A stretch of 58,131 nt of DNA, taken from DTU018 sp964618175 (lineage in GTDB: Bacteria; Bacillota; Syntrophomonadia; Syntrophomonadales; Syntrophomonadaceae). The position numbers were made by a program, and so were the translations under genes. The stretch covers positions 1 through 58,131 of the forward strand of contig CAZTZX010000003.1 of NCBI GenBank assembly GCA_964618175.1. Direction: 5' to 3'. Under the pieces are notes generated by a model. The model searched no databases. It was not told the origin of the DNA and saw only the letters and a program-made list of their open reading frames with translations. This document shows positions 1-7,194 of this stretch, piece after piece (positions within the stretch are counted from its first letter, which is position 1; each line of letters starts with the position of its first letter).

Positions 1-849
1 GGTATGGAAGAGAATACAGCTTCAACCCAGGAGATAGCAGCAGGTATGCAGGAAGTATCTGCTTCTTCCCAGCAGATCATTGCTTCGGCTGAAGAAATTA
101 CCTCTATGTTAAATGATTTGACCCAAAGATCGGCCCAGGGAAATGAGCAGGCTCAGGATATTGAAAAGCGGGCTTTGACTGTTCAAGCCAATGCCGATAC
201 GGCCAAAAACAATACCCTGGGAGTTTACCAAGATATACAGGCTAGGGTACAGAAGGCTATGGAAGAAGCTCGCGTGGTAGAACAAATATCCGGACTGGCC
301 CAGAATATTGCTGGCATTGCTGATCAGACTAATCTACTGGCACTAAATGCAGCTATTGAAGCGGCCCGAGCGGGCGAACATGGACGCGGATTTGCGGTAG
401 TAGCTGAAGAAGTGCGCAAACTTGCGGAAGATTCAGCATCAGCGGTAAATAGTATCCAGACTCTTACTCGGCAGGTTGAGGTGGCACTCGACAATTTACT
501 CGAGAACACCAGCAGCATTCTGGAGTTCATAAATAAGGATGTTGTACGAGATTACAATTCTATGAGTGAAATAGGTGCTCAATATAAGGATGATAGTAAC
601 CTGTTTTTCCAATTGACCCATCTCTTCAATGAGCAAATAGAAAGAATAACGCTGTCGATGCGGGAAATAAATACTGCTTTTGAATCTGTCTCCAGTATTA
701 TTCAGCAATCGGCATTAGGAACCCAGGAAATATCTCTTGCCAGTGAGGCAGCTACTAAGGCGTCCGAAGCTATCAATCAGGAGTGTCAGAAGATGGTAGA
801 GGGAACCGCCAAACTGGACGCATTGGTGGCCGAGTACAAAGAGGGGTAG
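1..849 (+). CDS. Methyl-accepting chemotaxis protein, C-terminal part (5' truncated by window edge)
   Basis: This is the cytoplasmic signalling part of a chemoreceptor, which controls the CheA kinase through CheW. The reading frame is open to the first base, and the first ATG at position 4 falls inside the coiled coil, so the true start lies upstream of the window. The highly conserved hairpin tip is clear around residues 105-145 (ADQTNLLALNAAIEAARAGE, then GRGFAVVAEEVRKLAEDS). Glutamine/glutamate-rich methylation helices lie on both sides. No membrane segment or HAMP domain is visible in the part present. The stop at 847-849 is followed by about 108 bases and then a GGDEF-type protein on the same strand, so the two may be co-transcribed. 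Confidence 0.93.
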   Translation, partial: GMEENTASTQEIAAGMQEVSASSQQIIASAEEITSMLNDLTQRSAQGNEQAQDIEKRALTVQANADTAKNNTLGVYQDIQARVQKAMEEARVVEQISGLAQNIAGIADQTNLLALNAAIEAARAGEHGRGFAVVAEEVRKLAEDSASAVNSIQTLTRQVEVALDNLLENTSSILEFINKDVVRDYNSMSEIGAQYKDDSNLFFQLTHLFNEQIERITLSMREINTAFESVSSIIQQSALGTQEISLASEAATKASEAINQECQKMVEGTAKLDALVAEYKEG

Positions 850-957
850 AAACAGATTAATGGGGTGAAGTTTTAAAATACTAAAGGGTTTTTGTCGTAA
901 CTGAACGAATATCATAGAATAGTTTTCCTGGTAACAATAATTGACAGGAGCTTAACG

Positions 958-2791
958 ATGAAAACTATTGGCCGCCGTTTAGCACTATACTTTGGACTAA
1001 CGATCCTTCTGGCTTGCGCGGGCATCGGGATATTTGTTTTTATTTATTCAGCTCAGTTCTTGGAAGAAGCATCAGAAAGTGTGCTGCTGGTAAGTGCTGA
1101 GGGGACTGCTCGCATAATAGAAAAATCCCTTGAAGCTCAGCTGGACACCCTGGAAACCGTGGCGCAGCGGGATGCTATTCGCGGGCTCAACTGGCCGGAG
1201 CAAAAGCCGGCCTTGACAAAGGAAGCCGAGCGTTTTGGTTATCTATATATGGGTTTTGCTGGACGGGACGGACAGCTTATGACCACCAGCGACACTACAT
1301 TTGATATAAGCAACAATTCCTGCTTTTTACAGGCTCTGGGGGGAAAACCAGTTATCGCCTCATCCTTGGACACTTCTGATGATACCCTTCTGCTAGCTTC
1401 TCCTGTAATAGATCATAGTGACAACATTGCCGGCGTGTTGATTGCCGCCCTGGAAAGTAGATATTTTAGCGATAAAGTAGCAGCAATTGAGTTGAGTAGC
1501 GGTTATGCTTTTGTTATCGATAATCAAGGACGGGTAATGGCCCATCCTGATCATTATCAGGTGATCCAAGAGGTGAATCTCATTCAGCGGGCTGAATACG
1601 ATGACAATTATCGGGATTTGGCCAATTTTCTGCGCAACAGTATTGTTGCTGGAACAGGTAGGGGTAACTTAAGACTGGCTGGTGAAGAATATTACGCAGC
1701 AGTCTTCCCGGTAGGTATCAATGACTGGTTTGTAGTAGTAACAGTGCCTCATGATGAGATAATGGTACCGTTATATAATTTGTATAAGGCCATGCTTGTA
1801 ATTACGGTATTCCTCCTGTTGTTCGGTTTCGGAATATCCTATTTAGCGGCCAGACAGATCGCATCTCCAATTCGCAATATATCACAACAATATGCTCGCA
1901 TGGCCTCGGGAGATTTTAGCGGATCATTACATGAAAATCTGCCGCAACGCCGCGACGAAATTGGTGAACTAGCCCGGGGCTATCAGCAGATCAACCACAG
2001 CCTCAATCGCACCATATCTGAATTGGAGGCAGGTGAGCAGCGTTTCCGTATGATAACGGATAACATGGTGGATCTGGTATCCCTCACTGACTTGAAGGGC
2101 TATATGCAGTATGTCAGCCCTTCTCATGAAACAATAACTGGTTGGAAAGTGCGGCATATAGTAGGCCGATGTGCTTTTGATTCCATGCATCCTGATGATG
2201 TTCAGGCCGCTCGGAAAGTCTATGAAAGTGCCATCCTCAGCAAGCAACCAGGGATTGCTACTTACCGGATCAAGCGAGCTGACGGAGATTATCGCTGGCT
2301 GGAGACGGTAGGTAAACCCTTGTTAGATGGTCAAGGAAAGGTAGTCTCCATGATCACTGCCTCTCGTGATATTCATGAACGCCGCCAGAATGAAGAACGC
2401 ATACGTTATATGGCTGAACACGACACGTTGACCGGAATCTATAACCGCAGTTACTTTGAAAACCAACTGCAGATATTAGATGAGCAGTTGCTAGTTCCGG
2501 TCAGCCTGATTATGTGCGATATAGATGGCCTTAAATTCGTCAATGATACTCTGGGTCATCAAGCTGGAGATGAATTATTGCTGACCGCAGCAGAAATAAT
2601 CAGCAATATTGCTCCCGAAGATAGTACCGTAGCCAGAATCGGCGGGGATGAATTCGGCATCTTGCTTCCCGACTATTCAGCCAAACTAGCCAACTATATA
2701 GCTGACAGTATTCGCAAAGCTATTGTTGAGCATAATGTTACCCGCTCCAATATTCTAAGCATGTCTTTGGGCACCGTTTGCCGAGCTACCC
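958..2791 (+). CDS. Membrane dCache-HAMP-PAS-GGDEF protein, probable diguanylate cyclase (3' end lost in gap)
   Basis: This is probably a c-di-GMP synthase controlled by an outside ligand. Visible in order: a membrane helix at residues 8-31, an extracellular Cache-like sensor (about 35-275), a second membrane helix (about 278-300), a HAMP linker (about 300-350), a PAS/PAC domain (about 365-475, with the usual YRIKRADGDYRWLET strand), and a GGDEF domain starting near HDTLTGIYNRSYF. The active-site motif is GGDEF, intact, near residue 562. Five residues N-terminal of it no RxxD inhibitory site is evident. The last readable codon precedes a 100-N gap, so the final part of the GGDEF domain and the stop codon are missing. 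Sequence beyond the gap is a repeat and not part of this protein. Confidence 0.9.
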
Positions 2792-2891
2792 NNNNNNNNN
2801 NNNNNNNNNNNNNNNNNNNNNNNNNNNNNNNNNNNNNNNNNNNNNNNNNNNNNNNNNNNNNNNNNNNNNNNNNNNNNNNNNNNNNNNNNNN
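2792..2891. other. Assembly gap (100 N)
   Basis: Exactly 100 N, the usual placeholder for a scaffold gap of unknown length. It cuts the GGDEF gene, and the right-hand contig starts exactly on the first base of a palindromic repeat, which suggests the repeat broke the assembly. Confidence 0.98.
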
Positions 2892-2987
2892 GACACAGGG
2901 GGACGGTTCTGTTGTGTCATTCAAATATAGCTTTTGGCTGGTCTCTCTTGTTTATGAAATGACACAACAGAACCGTCCCCCTGTGTC
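2892..2987. repeat. REP-like palindromic element, GGGGACGG core, stem type GACACA/TGTGTC
   Basis: Two perfect 30-base inverted arms (2892-2921 and 2958-2987) surround a 36-base spacer. Each arm is also a small hairpin: GACACA at one end pairs with TGTGTC at the other, and the loop carries the core GGGGGACGGTTCT. The same core with different stems occurs at 4444-4520 and 37731-37838. The layout resembles paired REP units (BIME), which are usually spread by REP-associated tyrosine transposases. No such transposase gene is in the window. Confidence 0.85.
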
Positions 2988-3002
2988 CCACCCCTGTGTC
3001 CC

Positions 3003-3036
3003 AAAATCCCGGTTTTTTAGCCGGGATTTTTATTTT
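3003..3036. terminator. Rho-independent terminator, probably bidirectional
   Basis: AAAATCCCGG and CCGGGATTTT form a stem with an 8-base loop. T-rich sequence follows on the plus strand, and the stem's own A/T ends give a T-run on the minus strand. It sits between the GGDEF gene (plus) and yvrJ (minus), which converge here. Confidence 0.8.
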
Positions 3037-3238
3037 ACGAAGGTGTATATATTGAAGCGGATTCCTCTCGCCCCATTTCAGGCAGGGGGGTAATACAAAG
3101 ACCGGTGAGTACTGCCTCGCGAAGCTGGTGTACTGCGCCGGTAAGCTCTTTCAACTGGCTTTCGATACGAATTAAAAGATAGGTAGCTACTACCATTGGA
3201 AAACCAACATTAGCAGCCAGACTCAGCAATTCATCCAT
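3035..3238 (-). CDS. yvrJ: YvrJ family small membrane protein
   Basis: A 67-residue protein. The N-terminal half (MDELLSLAANVGFPMVVATY then LLIRIESQLKEL) matches the short YvrJ family of Firmicutes: a single membrane helix around residues 8-24 and then an amphipathic helix. The C-terminal 20 residues are not typical of the family and run up to the terminator. An AAGGGAG ribosome site lies 9 bases before the ATG. It is the last gene of a three-gene minus-strand set with DUF2922 and DUF1659, a grouping that recurs in spore-forming Firmicutes. The function of the family is unknown. Confidence 0.8.
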   Translation of the reverse strand: MDELLSLAANVGFPMVVATYLLIRIESQLKELTGAVHQLREAVLTGLCITPLPEMGREESASIYTPS

Positions 3239-3262
3239 GCAAGTTTTCTCCCTTCACAAAAT

Positions 3263-3288
3263 AAATACGGGGCTGACGCCCCGTATTT
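3263..3288 (-). terminator. Hairpin between DUF2922 gene and yvrJ
   Basis: AAATACGGGGC and GCCCCGTATTT pair around a TGAC loop. Read on the minus strand the stem runs into TTTATTTT, so it may terminate part of the transcription before yvrJ. Confidence 0.6.
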
Positions 3289-3293
3289 TCAGA

Positions 3294-3518
3294 CTAGCTC
3301 AGATCCAATTCGGTAGTCTCGCTAACTACAATCTGAGCTGCTGATTTACCGGTAAACTCTCCGCCTGAGCCAGAAAATATATTGCTGGCAACAATCTGGT
3401 TCATAGCAGCAGATACCTCAGTCGGGGTCAAATCTTCCCGAGCTTCATAAACCCTCATGCGATGGTTACGACCTAGCTCCGTGGTAAAATCCATCTGCAG
3501 CACTCTTTGAATAGCCAT
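3294..3518 (-). CDS. DUF2922 family protein
   Basis: A 74-residue soluble protein. The pattern LQMDFTTELGRNHRMRVYEA, followed by a DLTPTEVSAAMNQIVASNIF segment and a C-terminal AAQIVVSETTELDL strand, fits DUF2922. The family is small and restricted to Firmicutes, and its role is unknown. The start is well fixed: AAAGGAGG lies 8 bases before the ATG at 3518. It lies 37 bases downstream of the DUF1659 gene and shares its transcript. Its size and its two-strand/helix pattern are similar to those of its neighbour, and the two may be distantly related, but I cannot show this by eye. Confidence 0.8.
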   Translation of the reverse strand: MAIQRVLQMDFTTELGRNHRMRVYEAREDLTPTEVSAAMNQIVASNIFSGSGGEFTGKSAAQIVVSETTELDLS

Positions 3519-3555
3519 GTAATAATCCTCCTTTCCTTAGTGCTTCGATCTTCTC

Positions 3556-3780
3556 TTAGGCATTGATGAGTTCAACTGTATCCTGACGGTGAATGGACAG
3601 AACAGTCCGATCTTGCAAATCAAGAATAACCTGGGCTACCTGATAGACATTGTCATCGAGAGCCTCGGGTTTTACATCGCCATAGGCGCGGTTGCGAATC
3701 AACTGCTGACCGGAAGATCCAATACCATTATCTAGAACTAGAACTAACTCACTGTTTACAGGGTTAGAAGTAATAGCCAT
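3556..3780 (-). CDS. DUF1659 family protein
   Basis: A 74-residue soluble protein starting at MAITSNPVNSELVLVLDNG. The middle (NRAYGDVKPEALDDNVYQVA) and the C-terminal LSIHRQDTVELINA strand match DUF1659, a short Firmicute family of unknown function. The frame is open a further 51 codons upstream, but a GGAGGTGTCACT ribosome site sits directly before the ATG at 3780, so the shorter start is right. It is the first gene of the DUF1659-DUF2922-YvrJ set, behind a promoter-like sequence 54-82 bases upstream. Confidence 0.8.
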   Translation of the reverse strand: MAITSNPVNSELVLVLDNGIGSSGQQLIRNRAYGDVKPEALDDNVYQVAQVILDLQDRTVLSIHRQDTVELINA

Positions 3781-3833
3781 AGTGACACCTCCTTTCAGAT
3801 TATAAGGTCTCGGATCCGTGAGCCTGATTGAAT

Positions 3834-3862
3834 TGTATATAATAGGCAGGTGGTTTTTCCAA
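3834..3862 (-). promoter_or_regulatory. Candidate sigma-A promoter for the DUF1659-DUF2922-yvrJ set
   Basis: On the minus strand TTGGAA (3862-3857), a 17-base spacer, then TATACA (3839-3834). The rest of the 383-base stretch 3781-4163 holds the divergent promoter at 4099 and nothing else I recognise. Confidence 0.45.
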
Positions 3863-4098
3863 AGACGTGTATCGCACGACGGGGCTGGATTAAAAACAGG
3901 TTTCGAAAAGAATACTATCAAAAAGGTCGTCAAGATCGGAAAGCGCCAGGGGGAGTCTAACCAGAATACATTTTTGGCTAATTAATGATATTGGGAAGAT
4001 AAGTGGGATAGAGGGGCGTTTTTGTTGTGTCTGCTCCGGGTGGACGACCTTGTCACCTGATTTCTAACGTCCATATTATATTTTTTTTAATCACATTA

Positions 4099-4146
4099 TT
4101 GACATATGCCCGGTATGAGCTGTACAATTCGATTAGGGCATATGTC
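4099..4146 (+). promoter_or_regulatory. Promoter with 11-bp inverted-repeat operator for the DUF5320/NifX/MinD cluster
   Basis: TTGACA (4099-4104), an 18-base spacer, then TACAAT (4123-4128). A perfect 11-base inverted repeat, GACATATGCCC (4101-4111) and GGGCATATGTC (4136-4146), starts inside the -35 box and ends downstream of the -10 box. The two half-sites therefore bracket the promoter, about 35 bases centre to centre. Each half also holds the 6-base palindrome CATATG. This suggests control by a dimeric or looping DNA-binding protein; which one is not shown. Confidence 0.65.
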
Positions 4147-4163
4147 CGAAAGGAGTGATTGAG

Positions 4164-4436
4164 ATGCCAGGAAGAAATGGAACTGGACCTAGGGGACTCG
4201 GTGCAGCAACGGGCAGAGGAATGGGTTATTGCGTTACTGACCGCCCAGCTTTTAGAGGATTAGGCGGCAGAGGTTATTTGAGAATGGGTAGAGGTCGAAT
4301 GGACGGGTACGGGTATGGTTTTCGATTTAGAGGAGCATATCCAGCCGAATATGAGGTTGATGATCTAAGAAGTTATCGGCGCTATCTGGAAGAAGAGTTA
4401 AAGTATTTAAATAGCCAGCTGGACAAGGAAGAATAA
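4164..4436 (+). CDS. DUF5320 family glycine/arginine-rich protein
   Basis: A 90-residue protein beginning MPGRNGTGPRGLGAATGRGM, the typical start of DUF5320 proteins, with GxG/R-rich repeats to residue 60 and a charged C-terminal coiled coil (YRRYLEEELKYLNSQLDKEE). Family members usually sit beside NifX-like and ferredoxin-MinD genes, as here. Their function is unknown; a role in metal-cluster handling is a guess from context. The start is the ATG at 4164, 8 bases after AAGGAG. The earlier in-frame GTG at 4155 lies inside that ribosome site. First gene of the cluster running to 7021. Confidence 0.8.
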   Translation: MPGRNGTGPRGLGAATGRGMGYCVTDRPAFRGLGGRGYLRMGRGRMDGYGYGFRFRGAYPAEYEVDDLRSYRRYLEEELKYLNSQLDKEE

Positions 4437-4443
4437 CCTGCCA

Positions 4444-4520
4444 GTGCGGTTGGGGACGGTTTTCGTTCGCATAAAAGGTAAATTATAAGTGCGATACTAG
4501 AACCGTCCCTCCCTGTCGCA
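4444..4520. repeat. REP-like palindromic element, GGGGACGG core, stem type TGCGA/TCGCA
   Basis: Imperfect copy of the same repeat type as 2892-2987. The left unit has TGCG and CGCA around a loop with GGGGACGGTTTT. The right unit has TGCGA and TCGCA around AACCGTCCCT. The two units are inverted with respect to each other. It sits between the DUF5320 gene and the first NifX-like gene and does not disturb either. Confidence 0.7.
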
Positions 4521-4557
4521 AAGGATAGAGTAAAAGTAAATAATAGGAGGAAATATA

Positions 4558-4908
4558 ATGGAAAAGATTGCAGTCTGTTCTGCAGGTGAGTCAGTAAACT
4601 CAAAAGTGGATGGTAGATTTGGCCGCTGTGCTTATCTAATATTATGGGACAAGGACAGTGATTCTTATGAAGCCATACCCAATCAGGCGGTTGAGCAAGC
4701 ACACGGTTCAGGAACTTCGACAGCACAAATCCTGGTTAATAAAGGTGCCCAGACGCTAATTGTCAGCCGCATTGGTCCTAAGGCTTATGAAGTCATTGTC
4801 AAGGGTGGTATTAAAGTGTACCGGGCAGAAGAGGGCCAAACGGTACAGGCAGTATTAGATAAATGCTTGCAGGGAGATCTGCAGGAACTTCTAAAGCCTA
4901 ATAATTAA
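4558..4908 (+). CDS. NifX/NifB-C-like protein (dinitrogenase iron-molybdenum cofactor family)
   Basis: A 116-residue single-domain protein of the family that binds iron-molybdenum or related clusters (NifX, NafY and the C-terminal part of NifB). Family features visible: KIAVCSAGESVNSKVDGRFG at the start, the GRFGRC segment, HGSGTSTAQILVNKGAQTLI in the middle, and GIKVYRAEEGQTVQAVLDK near the end. Stand-alone members in anaerobes without nitrogenase occur beside ferredoxin-MinD ATPases and are thought to handle other metal clusters. No nitrogenase structural gene is in the window. AGGAGG precedes the ATG. It is 21 bases upstream of a second member of the same family. Confidence 0.88.
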   Translation: MEKIAVCSAGESVNSKVDGRFGRCAYLILWDKDSDSYEAIPNQAVEQAHGSGTSTAQILVNKGAQTLIVSRIGPKAYEVIVKGGIKVYRAEEGQTVQAVLDKCLQGDLQELLKPNN

Positions 4909-4929
4909 TTTTTGAAGGAGGAAGAATTA

Positions 4930-5277
4930 ATGTTGATCGCAATTCCTAAAGAAGGCAGTATGGTATGTCCACATTTTGGACACTGTGAACAGTTCGCTCT
5001 TTATAACAGCACTACCAAACAGTGGACTATGCTGGACAATCCGGGGCATGTACCTGGTGTGTTGCCCGGGTTCTTGAAGCAGCATGGAGTTCAGGTGGTG
5101 TTAGCCGGAGGTATGGGAGGTCACGCCCAGGAACTGTTTGCGGCGGAGGGAATTCAAACCATAGTGGGAGTAGACGGTCATGTGGAAGATGCGGTGGCGC
5201 GTTTTTTAGATAATAAACTGGTGAGCACCGGCGAAATATGCTCTGATCATTCCCATGCTGGTGATTGCCATTCCTGA
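4930..5277 (+). CDS. Second NifX-like protein with His/Cys-rich tail
   Basis: A 115-residue paralogue of the preceding gene. It starts MLIAIPKEGSMVCPHFGHCE, the metal-site version of the family N-terminus (C-P-H-F-G-H-C), keeps the GGMGGHAQELFAAEGIQTIV segment, and ends in CSDHSHAGDCHS, a likely metal-binding tail. The start is the ATG at 4930, 7 bases after GAAGGAGG; the TTG at 4912 lies ahead of the ribosome site and is unlikely. The Cys/His-rich ends, absent from the first paralogue, suggest that this copy holds the metal directly. Confidence 0.88.
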   Translation: MLIAIPKEGSMVCPHFGHCEQFALYNSTTKQWTMLDNPGHVPGVLPGFLKQHGVQVVLAGGMGGHAQELFAAEGIQTIVGVDGHVEDAVARFLDNKLVSTGEICSDHSHAGDCHS

Positions 5278-5288
5278 GGTGAAGGCCA

Positions 5289-6137
5289 ATGAGTTTAACT
5301 ATTAGTATAGCCAGCGGTAAAGGGGGGACTGGCAAAACTCTGGTGGCTACTTCGCTTGCCAGAGTATTGGCTGATCGACATCCCTGTATTATTGATGCGG
5401 ATGTAGAGGAACCAAATGCCGCTTTGTTTCTGCCTGTTAGTAACCTGCAGACAGAGCCGGTATATCGCCCGATTCCTATCATTGATGCCGAAAAGTGCAC
5501 CTACTGTGGTATTTGTGCTGAAGTGTGCGAGTTTGGTGCCTTAGCAGTGCTGCCCCAACAGGTTTTGGTATTCCCAGAATTATGTCACTCCTGCGGTGCT
5601 TGTGCGGGACTTTGTCCGGAAAAAGCGATTAGTGAAGATAACAGCTTGATAGGAGAGGTAGAAACCGGTGTCATTGATGGCATTGGGCCCCTGGCAACAG
5701 GACGGCTAAACATTGGAGAAAACATAAGTCCACCGGTCATTAAAGCTGTGAAGAAAAAGGGAACCGGACATGACTTGGTTATAGTTGACTGCCCGCCGGG
5801 AACCACCTGTCCAATGATTGAAGCTGTCCGGGACAGTGATTACTGTCTGCTGGTAACGGAGCCCACCCCTTTTGGCAGACATGACCTGTCGCTGGCTTTG
5901 GAAGCTTGTAATCTGCTTGGACTTGAGGCGGGTATAATAATTAACCGCTGGCAGGATGAAGATAATGGGATAATGGAATTAGCTGAACAGGCTGGAGTTC
6001 CCATTTTGGGGCTTATTCCTTTTAGCCTGGAGTTAGCTAAAGTATATGGCCAGGGGAAAGATCCTCTGCAGGCTTTACCAGAATTGGGAGAAATACTGGC
6101 ATCAGTAATCAGGCAGATAGAGGGGAGGAGCTTATGA
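5289..6137 (+). CDS. MinD/Mrp-type P-loop ATPase with inserted 2[4Fe-4S] ferredoxin domain (first copy)
   Basis: A 282-residue ATPase of the MinD/ParA/Mrp group. The deviant Walker A GKGGTGKT is at residues 10-17. A bacterial-type ferredoxin insert follows, with CxxCxxCxxxC motifs at C70-C80 (CTYCGICAEVC) and C99-C109 (CHSCGACAGLC). The switch II/Walker B segment is VIVDCPPGTTCPMIEA. Related ATPases load or transfer iron-sulfur clusters, and pairs of this type are found with NifX-like proteins, for example the orange-protein (ORP) clusters of sulfate reducers. A GAGGTGAAGG ribosome site precedes the ATG. It overlaps the next, paralogous gene by four bases (ATGA), so the two products probably act as a heterodimer. 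Confidence 0.9.
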   Translation: MSLTISIASGKGGTGKTLVATSLARVLADRHPCIIDADVEEPNAALFLPVSNLQTEPVYRPIPIIDAEKCTYCGICAEVCEFGALAVLPQQVLVFPELCHSCGACAGLCPEKAISEDNSLIGEVETGVIDGIGPLATGRLNIGENISPPVIKAVKKKGTGHDLVIVDCPPGTTCPMIEAVRDSDYCLLVTEPTPFGRHDLSLALEACNLLGLEAGIIINRWQDEDNGIMELAEQAGVPILGLIPFSLELAKVYGQGKDPLQALPELGEILASVIRQIEGRSL

Positions 6138-7021
6138 AAGAAGTTTTGTTATTAAGCGGCAAAGGCGGAACCGGTAAAACTTCTCTGACTGCTTCATTTG
6201 TTGCTTTGACTGGTCAGTGTGTTGTAGCTGACTATGATGTGGATGCAACTAACCTCCCAATTTTACTCAGTCCAACCCCTGTCAGCCAACATGAATTCAG
6301 TGCTGGTAAAAAGGCGGTTATAGACCAGGAAGAGTGTATTCACTGTGGGTTATGTGAAATGGTATGCAGATTTGAAGCTATTGCTGACGAACAGGTGGAT
6401 GCGCTGGCCTGTGAAGGCTGTGCATACTGTAGTCGGGTTTGTCCGGTAGAGGCTATCCATATGGAGCCTCAATCTTCCGGTCATTGGTTTGAAGGAAGAA
6501 TCCATTCTGAAAGATCTATGTTTTATGCGGAACTGCATCCAGGTGAAGAAAACTCTGGTATGCTGGTAGCGCAGGTAAAAAACGCTGCCCGGCAAAGCTG
6601 TCAGCAGCAGGAGACACCTCTGTTAATTGCTGATGGACCTCCGGGAATTGGCTGCCCGGTTAATTCAGCTTTGGTAGGAGTTGATCTGGTGGTGTTGGTG
6701 GGAGAGCCAAGTATTTCTGGACTGCGTGATCTGCAGAGGATACACCAGCTGCTCAGGATGCGAGATATAGAAAGCATCCTGGTCATTAATAAATGTGATT
6801 TGCAGCCGGATCTTGCCATTGCTATAGAAAAGTGGGCTCAAAAAAATCAAATTGATTGCGCAGGGACAATACCCTATCATCCTTTATTTGTTAGGGCAGC
6901 CCGTGAGGGCAAAACACCGGCTGATTATCAGGAATTACGGAGCCTGATTACTCCGGTATGGCAGCGTATATTGGAAAAAGCCACCCGTGCCACCTCGGAT
7001 GGTTTATCGGCTGGATCTTAA
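6134..7021 (+). CDS. MinD/Mrp-type P-loop ATPase with inserted 2[4Fe-4S] ferredoxin domain (second copy)
   Basis: A 295-residue paralogue of the gene before it. GKGGTGKT is at residues 9-16. Two ferredoxin motifs start at C68 (CIHCGLCEMVC) and about C93 (CEGCAYCSRVCP), followed by the LIADGPPGIGCPVNSAL switch region. The start is translationally coupled to the previous stop. The C-terminal 15 residues (ATRATSDGLSAGS) are poorly conserved in character. It is the last gene of the DUF5320-NifX-NifX-MinD-MinD operon. A small hairpin follows, and then the sequence runs into a gap. Confidence 0.9.
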   Translation: MKEVLLLSGKGGTGKTSLTASFVALTGQCVVADYDVDATNLPILLSPTPVSQHEFSAGKKAVIDQEECIHCGLCEMVCRFEAIADEQVDALACEGCAYCSRVCPVEAIHMEPQSSGHWFEGRIHSERSMFYAELHPGEENSGMLVAQVKNAARQSCQQQETPLLIADGPPGIGCPVNSALVGVDLVVLVGEPSISGLRDLQRIHQLLRMRDIESILVINKCDLQPDLAIAIEKWAQKNQIDCAGTIPYHPLFVRAAREGKTPADYQELRSLITPVWQRILEKATRATSDGLSAGS

Positions 7022-7042
7022 GACACAATATAAGCGCAGTTC

Positions 7043-7062
7043 GCGAGAAAAATAGCTCTCGC
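7043..7062 (+). repeat. Small hairpin after the MinD pair
   Basis: GCGAGA and TCTCGC pair around an 8-base loop. No T-run follows, so it is a weak candidate for a terminator. Sequence continues 30 bases to the gap. Confidence 0.35.
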
Positions 7063-7092
7063 CGGTAGCGCCGGTGTGTAGCATTAGTTTTC

Positions 7093-7192
7093 NNNNNNNN
7101 NNNNNNNNNNNNNNNNNNNNNNNNNNNNNNNNNNNNNNNNNNNNNNNNNNNNNNNNNNNNNNNNNNNNNNNNNNNNNNNNNNNNNNNNNNNN
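7093..7192. other. Assembly gap (100 N)
   Basis: 100 N placeholder between two converging genes. The minus-strand MBL gene ends only three bases to the right, so its terminator would lie in the gap. Confidence 0.98.
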
Positions 7193-7194
7193 CA

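Noticed and set aside
2892..3093. Open frame continuing the GGDEF gene across the gap
   Set aside because: The frame after the N run reads through a palindromic repeat and a terminator; the phase across the gap is arbitrary.
4021..4098. Additional small gene or RNA in 3781-4163
   Set aside because: Apart from the two divergent promoters and the inverted repeat, the stretch shows no ribosome site with a frame and no stable structure.
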